A DNA stretch of 64,000 bases. It comes from Gammaproteobacteria bacterium. Its GTDB lineage: Bacteria > Pseudomonadota > Gammaproteobacteria > Ga0077536. The DNA lies in NCBI GenBank assembly GCA_024235015.1, contig JACKNG010000007.1, forward strand, positions 102,501 through 166,500, in the 5' to 3' direction. The translations under genes were made by a program, and so were the position numbers. Within the stretch, counting starts at the first letter, position 1; each line of letters opens with the position of its first letter. The notes under the pieces are model-generated. The model was not told the DNA's origin. It worked only from the letters and a program-made list of their open reading frames with translations, and searched no databases. Of this stretch, positions 19,442 through 27,344 are shown in pieces.

Positions 19442-20878
19442 ATGGAGTCCTTGCGGCCCGAACTGCTGCGCGACCTGCCGGTGTGGTTCTGGGTCGTCGT
19501 GCACAGCGCCCCGGCGGCCTGGTGCGTCTACCATGCGCTGCTCTACAAGCGTGATCCGCGCGCAGCCACCGGCTGGATCATGGCCTGCCTGTTCGTGCCC
19601 GTGCTCGGGCCGCTGGCGTACTTCTTCTTCGGTATCAACCGCATTCACCGCCGCGCCCGCAGCCTGCGCCGACCGCTCTACGCGATCGAGTACGAAGGCC
19701 TGCATCCGCGCGAGGGACCGCGCGTGAGCGGCGATGTCGGGCTGGCCGCGGCCGGGGCCCTGGTGACCGGTGCCGCCGTCGTGCCCGGCAACGTCGTCAC
19801 CCCCATGCACAACGGTGACGAGGCCTACCCGGCGATGATCGAGGCCATCGGCCGTGCGCGCCACCGCGTGCTGCTCGCCACCTACATCATGAACGCGGAT
19901 GGCGCCGGGCAGGCCTTTGCCACGGCGCTGACCGCGGCTGTCGAACGCGGGGTCACCGTGCAGGTCCTGCTCGACGGTATCGGCGAGTGGTACTCGATGC
20001 CGCGGATCGCGCGGCGACTGGCCCGCGGCGGAGTTCTCACGGCCACCTTCCTGCGTCCGCGCCTGCTGCCGCCGAGCATCTATCTCAACCTGCGCAACCA
20101 TCGCAAGATGCTCGTCGTCGACGACGCGGTCGGCTTCGTCGGCGGCATGAACATCAGCGACGGCAATCGCTGTGAGATGGGGCGCCCGCGGCGCATCTCG
20201 GACATCCACTTCCGGCTCGAGGGGCCCGTCGTCGCGACGATCGCCGAAGTCTTCCGCGACGACTGGGCGTTCGCGACCGGTAAATCCCCGCCGGTGCCAG
20301 TGACGGACCTGCCGCGAGCGGGACCGGGTGGTCTCGGCTGCCGGGTCATTCCCGACGGGCCGAGCAAGGATCTCGACGCGTTGGCCCTGACCATCCAGGC
20401 CGCCATCGGCTGCGCAGCGCGGGCGGTCGACATCATGACGCCGTATTTCCTGCCCGGGCGCGACCTCATTGCCTCGCTGGTCTCGGCGTCGTTGCGCGGG
20501 GTGCGCGTGCGCATCGTGCTGCCGGCGCAGAACAACCTGGTCTACGTGCACTGGGCCAACCGCAACACGCTGGCCGAACTGTTGCAGTGGGGCATCGAGG
20601 TCTACTACCAGCCGCCGCCCTTCTGTCACTCCAAGCTGTTCTGCGTCGACGACGAGTACAGTCTCATCGGTTCGGCCAACCTCGATGCGCGCAGCCTGCG
20701 CCTGAACTTCGAAATCGGGGTCGAGGTGTTCGGGGCAGAACTCAACGCGGCGCTGCGCGCGCATGTCGACGCCGTCATCGCACACAGTCAGCGCCTGGAG
20801 CTGGGCGAGCTCGACCAGCGCCCGGTGCTGGTCCGCCTGCGCGATTCGGCCGCGGCGCTGGTCTCGCCGTACCTGTAG
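19442..20878 (+). CDS. cls: Cardiolipin synthase (phospholipase D family)
   Basis: 478 aa. Two N-terminal membrane segments (about residues 12-30 and 42-60), then two phospholipase D motifs: H220-x-K-x4-D in HRKMLVVDD and H396-x-K-x4-D in HSKLFCVDD, the latter followed by SLIGSANLDARSL. This is the standard layout of bacterial ClsA-type enzymes, which condense two phosphatidylglycerols to cardiolipin at the inner membrane. The ATG at 19442 aligns with the usual N-terminus, so about 60 upstream in-frame codons are probably not translated. The small Asp-box gene 77 bases downstream may share the transcript. Confidence 0.92.
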   Translation: MESLRPELLRDLPVWFWVVVHSAPAAWCVYHALLYKRDPRAATGWIMACLFVPVLGPLAYFFFGINRIHRRARSLRRPLYAIEYEGLHPREGPRVSGDVGLAAAGALVTGAAVVPGNVVTPMHNGDEAYPAMIEAIGRARHRVLLATYIMNADGAGQAFATALTAAVERGVTVQVLLDGIGEWYSMPRIARRLARGGVLTATFLRPRLLPPSIYLNLRNHRKMLVVDDAVGFVGGMNISDGNRCEMGRPRRISDIHFRLEGPVVATIAEVFRDDWAFATGKSPPVPVTDLPRAGPGGLGCRVIPDGPSKDLDALALTIQAAIGCAARAVDIMTPYFLPGRDLIASLVSASLRGVRVRIVLPAQNNLVYVHWANRNTLAELLQWGIEVYYQPPPFCHSKLFCVDDEYSLIGSANLDARSLRLNFEIGVEVFGAELNAALRAHVDAVIAHSQRLELGELDQRPVLVRLRDSAAALVSPYL

Positions 20879-20955
20879 GTGATGGGCGCGTCGACGCGGG
20901 CGATGGCCGCTCGCATCACGCTGGACTGGCCGGGATTTCCGGCGAGGACTCGAAA

Positions 20956-21489
20956 GTGGACGTACTCATCGGGACTGCCGACGGCATCTACCGCCTCGCG
21001 AAAGGCGCGCCCACACGCACCGGCGAGTGCCGCAACGTGCGTGATGTGCAGGCGCTGGGCGACGCCCTGTTCGCCGGCAGCGCCGCCGGCATCCACCGTT
21101 CGCGTGACGGCGGCCGGAGCTGGCACTACCTGTGGGCCGGCATCACGCCGCGCTACACGCGCCCGCTGTGCATCGATCCGCGCGCACCGCACCCGCTGAC
21201 GGTGGCCTGCGCGCCGTCCCCGTTCTCGGCCCACACAGACGCCGGCGGCGCCGGCGCGATGCTCTTCCGCAGCGCTGACCGCGGGGCGCTCTGGCGCTCG
21301 CTCGGCGATCCGGCGCACACCCCGTCGGCGGCCAATTTCCATGGCCTCGCACCGGCCGCCGACCGCTGCGGCAGCGTGCTCGTGGGTACCGATACGGGCG
21401 AACTGTGGCGAGTCAGCGCCGCTGCCGAATGGCACCTGCTCGCCGCCGATCTCCCGGCGGTGCTGTCGGTGCTCGACCGCACGGCCTGA
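20956..21489 (+). CDS. Small beta-propeller-like protein with Asp-box (BNR) repeats
   Basis: 177 aa with a GTG start (VDVLIGTADGIYRL). Two Asp-box type repeats are visible, SRDGGRSWHYLW and SADRGALWRSL, plus propeller-blade starts such as LIGTADGIYRL and LVGTDTGELWRV. These belong to the sialidase/photosynthesis-stability-factor style of propellers, but only about half a normal propeller is present, so this is a short version or a remnant. No signal peptide. It lies 77 bases after cardiolipin synthase on the same strand. Function unknown. Confidence 0.6.
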   Translation: MDVLIGTADGIYRLAKGAPTRTGECRNVRDVQALGDALFAGSAAGIHRSRDGGRSWHYLWAGITPRYTRPLCIDPRAPHPLTVACAPSPFSAHTDAGGAGAMLFRSADRGALWRSLGDPAHTPSAANFHGLAPAADRCGSVLVGTDTGELWRVSAAAEWHLLAADLPAVLSVLDRTA

Positions 21490-21513
21490 ACAAACGACGG
21501 TTGTCTGCCCGCC

Positions 21514-21544
21514 GGTGTCTGACACCGACGGGTAAGTGATTGAT
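21514..21544 (+). repeat. GGTGTCTGACACC palindromic repeat, copy 1
   Basis: Palindrome GGTGTCTGACACC at 21514-21526, a six-base spacer, then TAAGTGATTGAT. Sits in the 3' trailer of the Asp-box gene (stop at 21489) and before the end of the convergent VPLPA gene at 21591. Same consensus as five further copies near 30500 and 33450. Confidence 0.75.
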
Positions 21545-21590
21545 GGTCCGGGGATGGGCCGTCAGCGGGACCGCCTGCGCCGCGCGCCGC

Positions 21591-22460
21591 TCAGGTGCGC
21601 GAGCGACGCTGGCCCGCGCACCAGGTGAGCGGCAGGGCGGAGATCAGGAACAACATGGCCGATGGGAGCGGCACGGCGGTGAGCCCCGGCCCCACCACCA
21701 GCCTGAACGAATCGGCCAGCACGATGTCTGGCAGGTTCGGATCGCCCAGGCGCATGAGGTCGTAGGTCGCCTGGTCGAATTCGAAGACGGGGTCGACGAT
21801 GACCTCGGCGATCGCGTGCTGCACACCGTTCCAGGCCGACTCGACGTTGGCCGTGGCATAGGCGTTGAGGGTCACCGACAGCTCGGTGCCGGTCCGGATG
21901 GAGAAGTCGCCGCTGAAATCCATGACGTCGCCGACCCGGTTCGCGCGCGGGATCGAGCCATCGTCGTAATGGAAGCGGCCGACGTCGATGCTGCCGCGGC
22001 CTTCGCTGCCGCCGTGCTGGTTGGGAATGCCGGTGTCCTGCACCGACATGTTGCCGTAGATCGTCACCGGCACGTCGAAGCTGTCACCGGGCAGGAAGAG
22101 CGTCGGTTCGACGCCGATCCAGTAGGTCAGCCGGGCGTGGGCGTTGGCCGTGAAGTAGCGTGCGGCATTGCTCTCGATGACGCGGGCCTCGGCGCGGGCA
22201 ATGACCGTCGGGTTGGCGCCGCCGACGGTCTGGCCCTCGGCCTTGAGCTGCACCGTGCTGCCTTGCCGGGTCACCTCCGCTTCGCCGAAGTTGTGCAGGA
22301 AGCCATCCTGTGAACTCTCGAAGCCGCCCGGATCGAGGTTCACCAAGCTGGTCGTGTAGGGCAGGTACTCGGCCTGTTCGAGAATCTGCGCCTGTGCGGC
22401 CGATGTGGCGGCACAGGCCAGGGCCAGTGCCGCAGCGAGCGAACGCGTGCTCGCCGTCAT
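21591..22460 (-). CDS. Exported protein with VPLPA-CTERM sorting signal
   Basis: 289 aa. Signal peptide of about 25 residues ending AATSAAQA. A beta-rich central domain follows with no motif I recognise. The C-terminal sorting signal is VPLPSAMLFLISALPLTW followed by CAGQRRSRT. It is expected to be exported by Sec, anchored, and processed by an exosortase-type enzyme. The ATG at 22460 was chosen because the signal peptide begins there; upstream in-frame codons would put about 70 odd residues before it. Not obviously homologous to the VPLPA protein at 17338 outside the signals. Confidence 0.78.
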   Translation of the reverse strand: MTASTRSLAAALALACAATSAAQAQILEQAEYLPYTTSLVNLDPGGFESSQDGFLHNFGEAEVTRQGSTVQLKAEGQTVGGANPTVIARAEARVIESNAARYFTANAHARLTYWIGVEPTLFLPGDSFDVPVTIYGNMSVQDTGIPNQHGGSEGRGSIDVGRFHYDDGSIPRANRVGDVMDFSGDFSIRTGTELSVTLNAYATANVESAWNGVQHAIAEVIVDPVFEFDQATYDLMRLGDPNLPDIVLADSFRLVVGPGLTAVPLPSAMLFLISALPLTWCAGQRRSRT

Positions 22461-22839
22461 CACGTCTGCACGACGTGCCGGTTGATGCGGAGCCAGGCCG
22501 CGGGGAGCGGGAATATTCACGATAACGACACCCTCCATTCGATCGCTTCTGTGTTCACGTGACCGGACCACGCGCGGCCCGGCTGCGGTGAGGCACGGAG
22601 CATTCCCTGGACCCGCCGGGCCCGTTCGAACAAAGGAAGGGAGAAAACGACGAACCGCTGTCCGCGCGGTCATGCGCTGCTTCCGTGCTGTTTTTCTTTA
22701 TCGCGGCTGCATGCTACCGGCGCAGCGGACTATTTCAAGCTCGCGCCCGTCGCACGGGCCGAGGGCGTGAGCGACTTCACGCAAGCCACGGCCCGGACTT
22801 GCTCGTGCGGACGACTGCGCCACGCATCGCGGCGCGGCG
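22461..22839. other. Intergenic region without a supported gene (379 bp)
   Basis: Lies upstream of the minus-strand VPLPA gene and downstream of the minus-strand oxidase gene at 22840. It contains a small GCCCGT-CGC-ACGGGC hairpin at 22745-22759 without a clear T tract, so it is not called as a terminator. The frames crossing it show no family motif or ribosome-binding site. A promoter for the VPLPA gene must lie here, but none is convincing. Confidence 0.5.
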
Positions 22840-23274
22840 CTACTCCCCACCCACCTCGTCGCGGTAGTCCCAGCCCCGCACCCGGCCCGGCTGCAGGCGC
22901 AGCAGTTCGCCTGCGAAATCGGCCATCTCCTCCATGTAGGCGCGGCCATTGGCCTCGCCCAGGTAGCGCACCGCGATGCGATCGAGAATGCGGTTGATCT
23001 CCGCCGGCCGGCTCAAGGCGGCCTCACCGGTGACCTCGAGGGTGCGGTAGGGCGGCGCCTGCTCGGCGACGATGACCGTCACGCGCGGATCGCGGCGGAT
23101 GTGCCGGGATTTCACGTCGTCGGCCTCGATGACGATGGAGAAACCGCCGTCGCGCCACTCGTGCCAGACCGGCGAGAGCAGCACGCTGCCGTCGCTACGG
23201 TGGGTGGCGAGAACCGCGAGCAGCGGTTGTTCGAGGAGTTCGGGCAGGTCGTCGGCGGTGAGTCGGGTACGCAT
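22840..23274 (-). CDS. Pyridoxamine 5'-phosphate oxidase-fold flavin protein
   Basis: 144 aa. Small split-barrel flavoprotein of the PNPOx/F420-dependent family. Typical features: the opening LLEQPLLAVLATHRSDGSVLLSPVWHEWRDGGFSIV, then KSRHIRRDPRVTVIVAEQAPPYRTLEVTGEAAL, and YLGEANGRAYMEEM. Such proteins bind FMN or F420 and act on small substrates or as dark flavin binders; the substrate is unknown. The start could be the ATG at 23274 or a GTG at 23283; neither has a good ribosome-binding site. Confidence 0.8.
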   Translation of the reverse strand: MRTRLTADDLPELLEQPLLAVLATHRSDGSVLLSPVWHEWRDGGFSIVIEADDVKSRHIRRDPRVTVIVAEQAPPYRTLEVTGEAALSRPAEINRILDRIAVRYLGEANGRAYMEEMADFAGELLRLQPGRVRGWDYRDEVGGE

Positions 23275-23307
23275 GGCGTTCACTGGCGGTGGCGAGGGGG
23301 GAGTCTA

Positions 23308-23450
23308 GCAGGCTGGTGAAAAGCTACTGCGGAGGCCACCTGCTGTGTTGCCCGCTCGCCTGCGCCCCTCATGTACACCAGTAAACTCCGGTGCTCGGCT
23401 CGCGCGCGCCTTGCACCTGGCCTTGCTCGCGACGTTTTTCGCCAGCCTGC
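23308..23450. repeat. MITE-like element with terminal inverted repeats
   Basis: The left end GCAGGCTGGTGAAAA (23308-23322) is the reverse complement of the right end TTTTCGCCAGCCTGC (23436-23450) with one mismatch in 15. The 143-bp interval is intergenic, between two minus-strand genes, with no protein motif. Similar GCAGGCTGGTGAAAA-bounded palindromic units occur between genes in many proteobacterial genomes (from memory). No transposase is present. It could be a non-autonomous transposable remnant or a hairpin-forming intergenic repeat. Confidence 0.65.
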
Positions 23451-23504
23451 GAACGCAGCGCCTGCCCGGGCCGCCGAGCGGCAGCCCGGCCGGGCGGGCC
23501 GGGA

Positions 23505-23924
23505 TCAATCGCCGATGATCTTCACCAGCACCCGCTTGCGTCGCCGGCCGTCGAACTCACCGTAGAAGATCTGCTCCCAGGGGCCGAAATCGAGGCGGCC
23601 GTCGGTGATCGCCACCACCACCTCGCGGCCCATGACCTGGCGCTTGAGATGGGCGTCGGCGTTGTCCTCGCCGGTGTCGTTATGGCGGTAGTCGGCGAGC
23701 GGTTCGTGCGGCGCCAGCGCCTCCAGCCAGCGGGTGAAATCGGCATGCAGGCCGCGCTCGTCGTCGTTGACGAAGACCGAGGCGGTGATGTGCATGGCGT
23801 TGACCAGCACCAGGCCCTCGCTCACCCCGCTCGCCGCGAGGCAGCGCTCGACTTCCGGGGTGATGTTGCGGAAGCCGACGCGGCTGGGAATGTCGAACCA
23901 GAGCTCCTCGCGGTACGACTTCAC
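23505..23924 (-). CDS. yjbQ: YjbQ/UPF0047 family protein
   Basis: 139 aa. UPF0047 family, annotated in many genomes as a secondary thiamine-phosphate synthase because of weak activity in E. coli; the real role is unsettled. The characteristic NAMHITASVFVNDDERGLHADF, the DYRHNDTGEDNADAHLKRQVMGREVVV block and the end FGPWEQIFYGEFDGRRRKRVLVKIIG are all present. The metal-binding His and Asp residues of the family lie in these segments. The start is GTG at 23924 (VKSYREELWF), since no ATG fits. It begins 22 bases after the yghU-like gene and is probably in the same operon. Confidence 0.87.
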   Translation of the reverse strand: MKSYREELWFDIPSRVGFRNITPEVERCLAASGVSEGLVLVNAMHITASVFVNDDERGLHADFTRWLEALAPHEPLADYRHNDTGEDNADAHLKRQVMGREVVVAITDGRLDFGPWEQIFYGEFDGRRRKRVLVKIIGD

Positions 23925-23946
23925 GGTCGGCGTACCGCGTCGCGGC

Positions 23947-24822
23947 TCACTGAGCGGACTCGAGCTTGTCCTGGGTCTGCGTCTCGAAGTCGCCGGCGTC
24001 GTGCCGTTCGTGGAGTTGGCTGGCCGGGTTGCCCCAGGTGCGGTTGACCATGCGCCCGCGCTGGGCAGCCGGGCGCGCGGCGATGAGATCGGTCCAGCGC
24101 TGCACGTGGGTGTATTCCTGCACCGCGAGGAACTCGGCGGCCTCGTAGAGCAGGCCCTTGGCGAGCGCGCCGTACCACGGCCAGATGGCCATGTCGGCAA
24201 TGCTGTATTCCGCGCCCGTCATGTACTCGTGCGCGGCGAGGTGGCGGTCGAGGACGTCGAGCTGGCGCTTCACTTCCATGGTGTAGCGGTTGATGGGGTA
24301 CTCGTAGCGTTCCGGGGCGTAGGCATAGAAATGGCCGAAGCCGCCGCCGAGGAAGGGCGCCGCGCCCATCTGCCACATCAGCCAGGAATAGCACTCGGCG
24401 CGCGTGGCCGGATCGCGCGGCACGAACTCGCCGAATTTCTCCGCCAGGTAGAGCAGGATGGCGCCGGACTCGAACACGCGGAACGGTTCGGGCCCGCTGC
24501 GATCGACCATGGCCGGGATCTTGGAGTTGGGATTGATGGCGACGAAGCCGCTGCCGAACTGGTCGCCCTCGCCGATGTCGACGAGCCAGGCGTCGTACTC
24601 GGCGCCCGGATGGCCGAGCGCGAGCAGCTCTTCGAGCATCAGGGTAACCTTGACCCCGTTCGGCGTCGCCAGCGAGTAGAGCTGCAGGGGATGCTTGCCG
24701 ACAGGCAGCTCGCGTTCGTGGGTGGCACCCGCGATCGGCCGGTTGATCCTGGCGAACTTGCCGCCGCTCTCCATGTCCCAGGTCCAGACGCGGGGTGGGG
24801 TATAGGCTGCGGTGTCGGTCAT
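23947..24822 (-). CDS. yghU: YghU-like glutathione-dependent disulfide-bond oxidoreductase
   Basis: 291 aa, the usual length for the YghU branch of glutathione transferases. N-terminal thioredoxin-fold domain (about residues 45-130) with HPLQLYSLATPNGVKVTLMLEELL, then IPAMVDRSGPEPFRVFESGAILLYLAEKF. C-terminal helical domain with YAPERYEYPINRYTMEVKRQLDVLDRHLAAHEYMTGAEYSIADMAIWPW. Works in the cytoplasm on glutathione-disulfide chemistry. GGAG precedes the ATG at 24822. First gene of a likely two-gene operon with yjbQ. Confidence 0.9.
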   Translation of the reverse strand: MTDTAAYTPPRVWTWDMESGGKFARINRPIAGATHERELPVGKHPLQLYSLATPNGVKVTLMLEELLALGHPGAEYDAWLVDIGEGDQFGSGFVAINPNSKIPAMVDRSGPEPFRVFESGAILLYLAEKFGEFVPRDPATRAECYSWLMWQMGAAPFLGGGFGHFYAYAPERYEYPINRYTMEVKRQLDVLDRHLAAHEYMTGAEYSIADMAIWPWYGALAKGLLYEAAEFLAVQEYTHVQRWTDLIAARPAAQRGRMVNRTWGNPASQLHERHDAGDFETQTQDKLESAQ

Positions 24823-25052
24823 GGCTGCGTTGCTCCTGCTGCCGGGGCGGATTCGAAACGAAGGCGTGTACGGTGCGACCTTCGCGGGAGGCGACACGTT
24901 ACCAAATCGCTGCCGTGCGGCGCAGGGTGGAAGGGGCGGGCGCACGACGAGTGGTGATATTCAGCACCCCGGCGCCACCTGGGGAGCGCACCGCCGGCCC
25001 GGCTATCATCCCCCCGCCAGCGCCATTGGCGCGCGCGCCGCAGGAGCTCAGC

Positions 25053-25658
25053 ATGCCTTCCTCTCTCGACGAATTGCTGGCGCGCATCCGCGCGCTGGAA
25101 GAAGAACTCGAACGCGAGTATGCCCGGCGGCGCGAGGCCTTCGAGCAGCAACGCATCGAAATGGCCGAGCGTTTCCTCGAGTTCCAGCGCCGGCACAAGA
25201 TCGGTCTGTGGCCCTACCTGCTGCGCAGCCGCTGGCGGGTGGTGGCCTCGGCGCCGCTGATCTACGCCGGTTGGCCCATGTTCGTGCTGCTCGACCTGTT
25301 CCTGCTCCTCTACCAGGGCGTGTGCTTTCCGCTCTACGGCATCGCGCGGGTACGGCGCCGCGACTACCTGGTGCTCGACCGCGCCGAGTTGCCCTACCTG
25401 AACGCCATCGAGAAGTTCAACTGCTTCTACTGCTCCTACGCCAACGGGGTCATCGCCTTCGCGCGCGAGGTCGCCGGTCGCACGGAGCAGTACTGGTGCC
25501 CGATCAAGCATGCGCGGCGTCTGCGCGATGCGCACCTGCGCTACGCACACTTCGCCGAACACGGCGACGCCGAGGCCTTCCGGCAGGGCCTGGCCCGGCT
25601 GCGGCAACAACTGGCCGCGGACGACGACGTACCGACCGCGGATCGACGCGGGCGATGA
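25053..25658 (+). CDS. Conserved hypothetical membrane-associated protein with Cys motif
   Basis: 201 aa. No named family recognised. Layout: an N-terminal coiled coil (about residues 4-48, repeated EELEREYARRREAF-type charge pattern), a hydrophobic segment (about 66-98), then a conserved-looking block FNCFYCSYANG (C124, C127) and EQYWCPIKHARR (C149). The CxxC with a later Cys could hold a metal or form a disulfide; this is inference. AGGAG seven bases before the ATG supports the start. It stands alone after the divergent yghU operon. Confidence 0.65.
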   Translation: MPSSLDELLARIRALEEELEREYARRREAFEQQRIEMAERFLEFQRRHKIGLWPYLLRSRWRVVASAPLIYAGWPMFVLLDLFLLLYQGVCFPLYGIARVRRRDYLVLDRAELPYLNAIEKFNCFYCSYANGVIAFAREVAGRTEQYWCPIKHARRLRDAHLRYAHFAEHGDAEAFRQGLARLRQQLAADDDVPTADRRGR

Positions 25659-26219
25659 ACCGGCGGTAGCGGGGCCGGGTGGGCGCGGGCGGCGGCGTCG
25701 AGCACGGCCCGCCGAATGCCGGGTTCTCGCCGCATCGGGGCAGGCGTGGGAATTGTCGCCGCGCAAGCCCGGCCGCGCTGTCATGCTGTGGCGCAGCGAG
25801 AGGCCGGCGGCTTGGTTAGAATGGCCGGCGGCCGGGGCCGCGAAGCCCGTGGGCCGGCGGACGAGAACCGTCGCGACGTGGGCTGGCTAGGAAGCGCGCG
25901 CGAACCGGGCCGTGGGAGCGCGGATCGTGCCTCGGAGGGACCCCGTGGACGGTTCGGAGCAGTCGGCCGTTGCGGCCAGCCCAAGTCCGCGCTGCCGCCC
26001 GGGAGACCCCGGGCAGGCAACTTCGGCGCGCGCACGACGTCTCAGTACGTTTGCTGCCGGCCGTGCGGCCGTCGATCGTTCGCGCCCGGGTCACCGGCGG
26101 CGCGGGCGCTCCGTCGCGCGTATCGACCGCGGTGCACTCGCAGCGTGCCGCAAATGTCCCGCATTGGCCGCGGGATGCAGGACAAGTCCTCCGCACTGGC
26201 GGGGGTACCAGGACATGAC
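25659..26219. other. Intergenic region without a supported gene (561 bp)
   Basis: Very GC-rich stretch between the hypothetical membrane protein and the efflux adaptor. Open frames cross it on both strands but are rich in Arg, Pro and Ala, carry no recognisable motif and lack ribosome-binding sites. One simply extends the adaptor frame upstream. It may hold the efflux promoter or a regulator binding site; no convincing -35/-10 pair or operator was seen. Confidence 0.5.
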
Positions 26220-27335
26220 ATGAATCGCTCGAAATCGCTCCTCCCATGGTCTTTCGCCTGTGCGCTGTGGTTCGGCGCCGCCGCCGCGGCGCCGCCCGAG
26301 ATGCCGCCACCGGAGGTCGAAGTCGTCACCGCCGAGCGCGGTGACGTCACCCTCGAACGCGAACTGGTCGGGCGGCTGATGTCGCGCCGTGTCGCCGAGG
26401 TGCGCGCACGGGTGGCCGGCGTCGTGCTCGAACGCAGCTATACCGAGGGCACCGACGTCGGCGCCGGGCAGCTGCTGTTCCGTATCGACCCGCAGCCGCT
26501 GGAGGCAGCCGTGGCGGCGGCCGAGGCGGCGCTGGCGCGGGCCGAGGCCGATGCTGCCAATGCCACGCTCATCGCCAGGCGTCAGCGCGACCTGTTGCAA
26601 CGCAAGCTGGCTGCGCCGCAGGACGTCGACAGCGCGGTGGCCGCCGAGGACAGCGCCCGCGCCGCCGTGCAGGAAGCGCGGGCGACGCTGCGCCAGGCCC
26701 GCATCGATCTCGGCTACGCGACGGTCACCGCGCCGATCGCCGGGCGTGCCGGGCGCGCGCTGGTCACCGAGGGTGCGCTGGTCGGCGAGGGCGAGGCGAC
26801 GCCGTTGACCACCATAGAGCAGATCGACCCCATCTACCTCGGCTTCGGCCAGACCGTCACCGACTTCCAGCGCCTGCGCGCGAACACCGCGCCGGGCACG
26901 ATGCCCGAGGTCACGGTGGTGATGCCCGATGGCAGCGTGTACGACCACCGTGGCCAGCTCGATTTCAGCGACGTCAACGTCGACGCGGGCTCGGGCATGG
27001 TGCTGCTGCGCGCCACCATCCCCAACCCCGACCACGCGCTGCTGCCGGGCATGTACGTCAAGCTGCGCTACGCGGTCGGACGCCTGCACGACGCGGTGGA
27101 GCTGCCGCATGCCGCGGTGCTGCGCGATCGCGACGGTGCCTACGTCATGACCGTCGGCAGCGATGGCAAGGTCGCGCGCCGCGCGGTGGAAGTCCGCGAC
27201 ATGCGCGATACCACCTGGGTCGTGACCGGCGAACTGGGCGATGGCGAACAGGTCATCGTCCAGGGACTGCAGAAGGTGCGGCCCGGCGCCCCGGCCCGTA
27301 TCGTGGCGCCAGCGCCGGCCGCAGCCGCCTCCTGA
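26220..27335 (+). CDS. RND efflux periplasmic adaptor (HlyD/MFP family)
   Basis: 371 aa. Signal peptide at residues 1-24, then the lipoyl-half motif VAEVRARVAGVVLERSYTEGTDVGAGQLLFRIDP. A coiled-coil hairpin follows (about residues 90-160, with DLLQRKLAAPQDVDSAVAAEDSARAAV). The second lipoyl half is TVTAPIAGRAGRALVTEGALVG, and the beta-barrel region ends near VIVQGLQKVRPGAPARI. This is the periplasmic link between an inner-membrane RND pump and an outer-membrane channel (AcrA/MexA type). The pump gene starts nine bases downstream. No outer-membrane channel gene is present, so a TolC from elsewhere is presumed. Confidence 0.92.
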   Translation: MNRSKSLLPWSFACALWFGAAAAAPPEMPPPEVEVVTAERGDVTLERELVGRLMSRRVAEVRARVAGVVLERSYTEGTDVGAGQLLFRIDPQPLEAAVAAAEAALARAEADAANATLIARRQRDLLQRKLAAPQDVDSAVAAEDSARAAVQEARATLRQARIDLGYATVTAPIAGRAGRALVTEGALVGEGEATPLTTIEQIDPIYLGFGQTVTDFQRLRANTAPGTMPEVTVVMPDGSVYDHRGQLDFSDVNVDAGSGMVLLRATIPNPDHALLPGMYVKLRYAVGRLHDAVELPHAAVLRDRDGAYVMTVGSDGKVARRAVEVRDMRDTTWVVTGELGDGEQVIVQGLQKVRPGAPARIVAPAPAAAAS

Positions 27336-27344
27336 GCCGCCCGC

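Noticed and set aside
23308..23450. Possible CRISPR array or attachment site
   Set aside because: There is one inverted-repeat pair and no regularly spaced direct repeats; no integrase nearby.
25659..26219. Upstream extension of the efflux adaptor frame as extra coding sequence
   Set aside because: A clean signal peptide begins at 26220, and the upstream residues are Arg/Pro-rich without motifs.
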